Positions 63,362 through 64,000 of a stretch of DNA of 64,000 nucleotides are shown one piece after another. The position numbers were made by a program, and so were the translations under genes. The stretch lies in the NCBI GenBank assembly GCA_023213315.1, contig JAKCPI010002524.1, positions 43,816 to 107,815 of the forward strand, in the 5' to 3' direction. Each line of letters begins with the position of its first letter. The stretch's first letter is position 1. The stretch comes from Euborellia annulipes. Its lineage: Eukaryota > Arthropoda > Insecta > Dermaptera > Anisolabididae. Below the pieces are notes generated by a model. That model was not told the DNA's origin. It saw only the letters and a program-made list of their open reading frames with translations, and made no database searches.

Positions 63362-63530
63362 TAGAGCAGAAAAAAGGGGTTATAGGGACTTGGTCATAAA
63401 TCCATCCTCTGATATTAACCAATCCCTCCTCACCTATGTAGGATTTACTAGAGCCGGTATCGACCAAGGCCCCACACACTCCCTAGAAGCTTCACAGCAT
63501 CTGAATTAAATTCCCTGAAGAGAAACGAAC
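63362..63530 (-). pseudogene. Protease start of the same pol, in a shifted frame
   Basis: Read on the minus strand: DAVKLLGVCGALVDTGSSKS, then YIGEEGLVNIRGWIYDQVP. ALVDTGSS is the retropepsin active site. This frame hits a stop just past the T6 run (CCCCTTTTTTCTGC) where the pol frame takes over. A one-base length change in that run, or sequencing error, would explain it. Confidence 0.7.
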
Positions 63531-63611
63531 CATTTCTCTAGCATTGTATTATGTGGCAAAAAGTTCTCCTCGTTATCCCCTTGAGTCGGTACCTATTTCC
63601 GGAGTCCTTAA

Positions 63612-63809
63612 TTACTTACTGAGGTTCGAGTGACTATTTCCCTCCTCTCTCAGTTTCCTGATACATTTTGGAGTTAGACGCCACCCTTTCTCCTGCTTTT
63701 CCACATCTATAAATAGAATATCATAATTTCTCGTGTTGAGGGCACTTGCTATAGACATGAGGACTTTACAGTTCCAGCAATCGACTAGGTCTACTGATTG
63801 TTCCCCCAT
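63612..63809 (-). pseudogene. Probable gag C-terminal (nucleocapsid) remnant
   Basis: A 65-codon minus-strand frame with VDCWNCKVL and a later GWRLTPKCIRKLREEGN. Order and spacing suggest a diverged zinc-knuckle end of gag, upstream of protease as expected. The second knuckle is incomplete. Could be chance. Confidence 0.35.
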
Positions 63810-64000
63810 CTCAACTGAAGATCATATGTAATCTATTTTGAGTCTCCTTTAAGTTGAAGACTGGAGATTTATAATCTGTTTTTGGAGTCTTGGTTGCACT
63901 AAATGAGTCTCCTTGAATTGCCTAACTTAGTGTCCATACCGACACTATGGGTAGTATCTAAAAGATGTCAACACGTTTGGCCTACTGTCTTCACTCCATC
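63810..64000. other. Window edge, probably decayed gag
   Basis: Lies where gag capsid would be on the minus strand, but stops interrupt every frame. Confidence 0.35.

Noticed and set aside
63362..63380. Programmed -1 frameshift at TTTTTTC
   Set aside because: The slip motif is in phase, but a -1 shift leads to a stop at once; the pol frame requires +1. Mutation or read error is simpler.
60631..63509. Plus-strand ORFs of 71-100 codons inside pol
   Set aside because: Antisense shadows of the 979-codon pol.

Overview
The window looks like repeat-rich intergenic DNA from a eukaryote, most likely an invertebrate animal and perhaps an arthropod. It is AT-rich and full of GA, CA and TA microsatellites and homopolymer runs. 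I found no host protein-coding gene, no true tRNA or rRNA gene and no CRISPR array. The taxon is an inference from the repeat types; the sequence does not name a species. Almost everything recognisable is a transposable element or a remnant of one, often nested. The only long open frames are LTR-retrotransposon genes at the right end.

Layout. About 1-20 kb: microsatellites, several MITEs (two with clean 8-bp or TA target duplications), two LINE fragments, several SINEs and four or five palindromic elements carrying hammerhead-ribozyme-like cores. About 20-30 kb: more ribozyme palindromes nested in other elements, two copies of a TTAA-flanked MITE, and a scrambled Ty3-type LTR element at 26.25-27.53 kb. 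About 30-53 kb: many copies of one high-copy family (Rep-A here), SINEs inserted in them, a 5S-like SINE, foldback elements, a zinc-finger transposase relic and further ribozyme elements at 45.7-48.4 kb. About 53-58.3 kb: AT-rich DNA with a nested foldback. About 58.3-64 kb: a gag-like coiled-coil ORF on the plus strand facing a nearly intact Ty3-type pol on the minus strand.

Most notable pattern. At least sixteen stretches of about 32-36 nt match the hammerhead core (CUGANGA, helix II, GAAA, then NNUH, mostly CGUC), and about ten more are degenerate. Most occur as convergent pairs: one on the minus strand at the left of a palindrome, one on the plus strand at the right. Nine of them are followed, 31-57 nt past the predicted cleavage site, by a shared box close to CCTGGCTGC, although the elements otherwise differ in sequence. 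This fits non-autonomous relatives of Penelope-like elements, which are known to carry type I hammerheads. No Penelope reverse transcriptase or GIY-YIG gene is in the window.

Other patterns. Three SINEs with different heads (two tRNA-like, one 5S-like) share one internal or 3' domain. One SINE head is fused directly to the 3' end of a LINE with a poly-A tail. A hAT-type MITE landed inside a ribozyme core, and its target duplication rebuilt the core. Coordinates of repeat edges are by eye and may be off by several bases.
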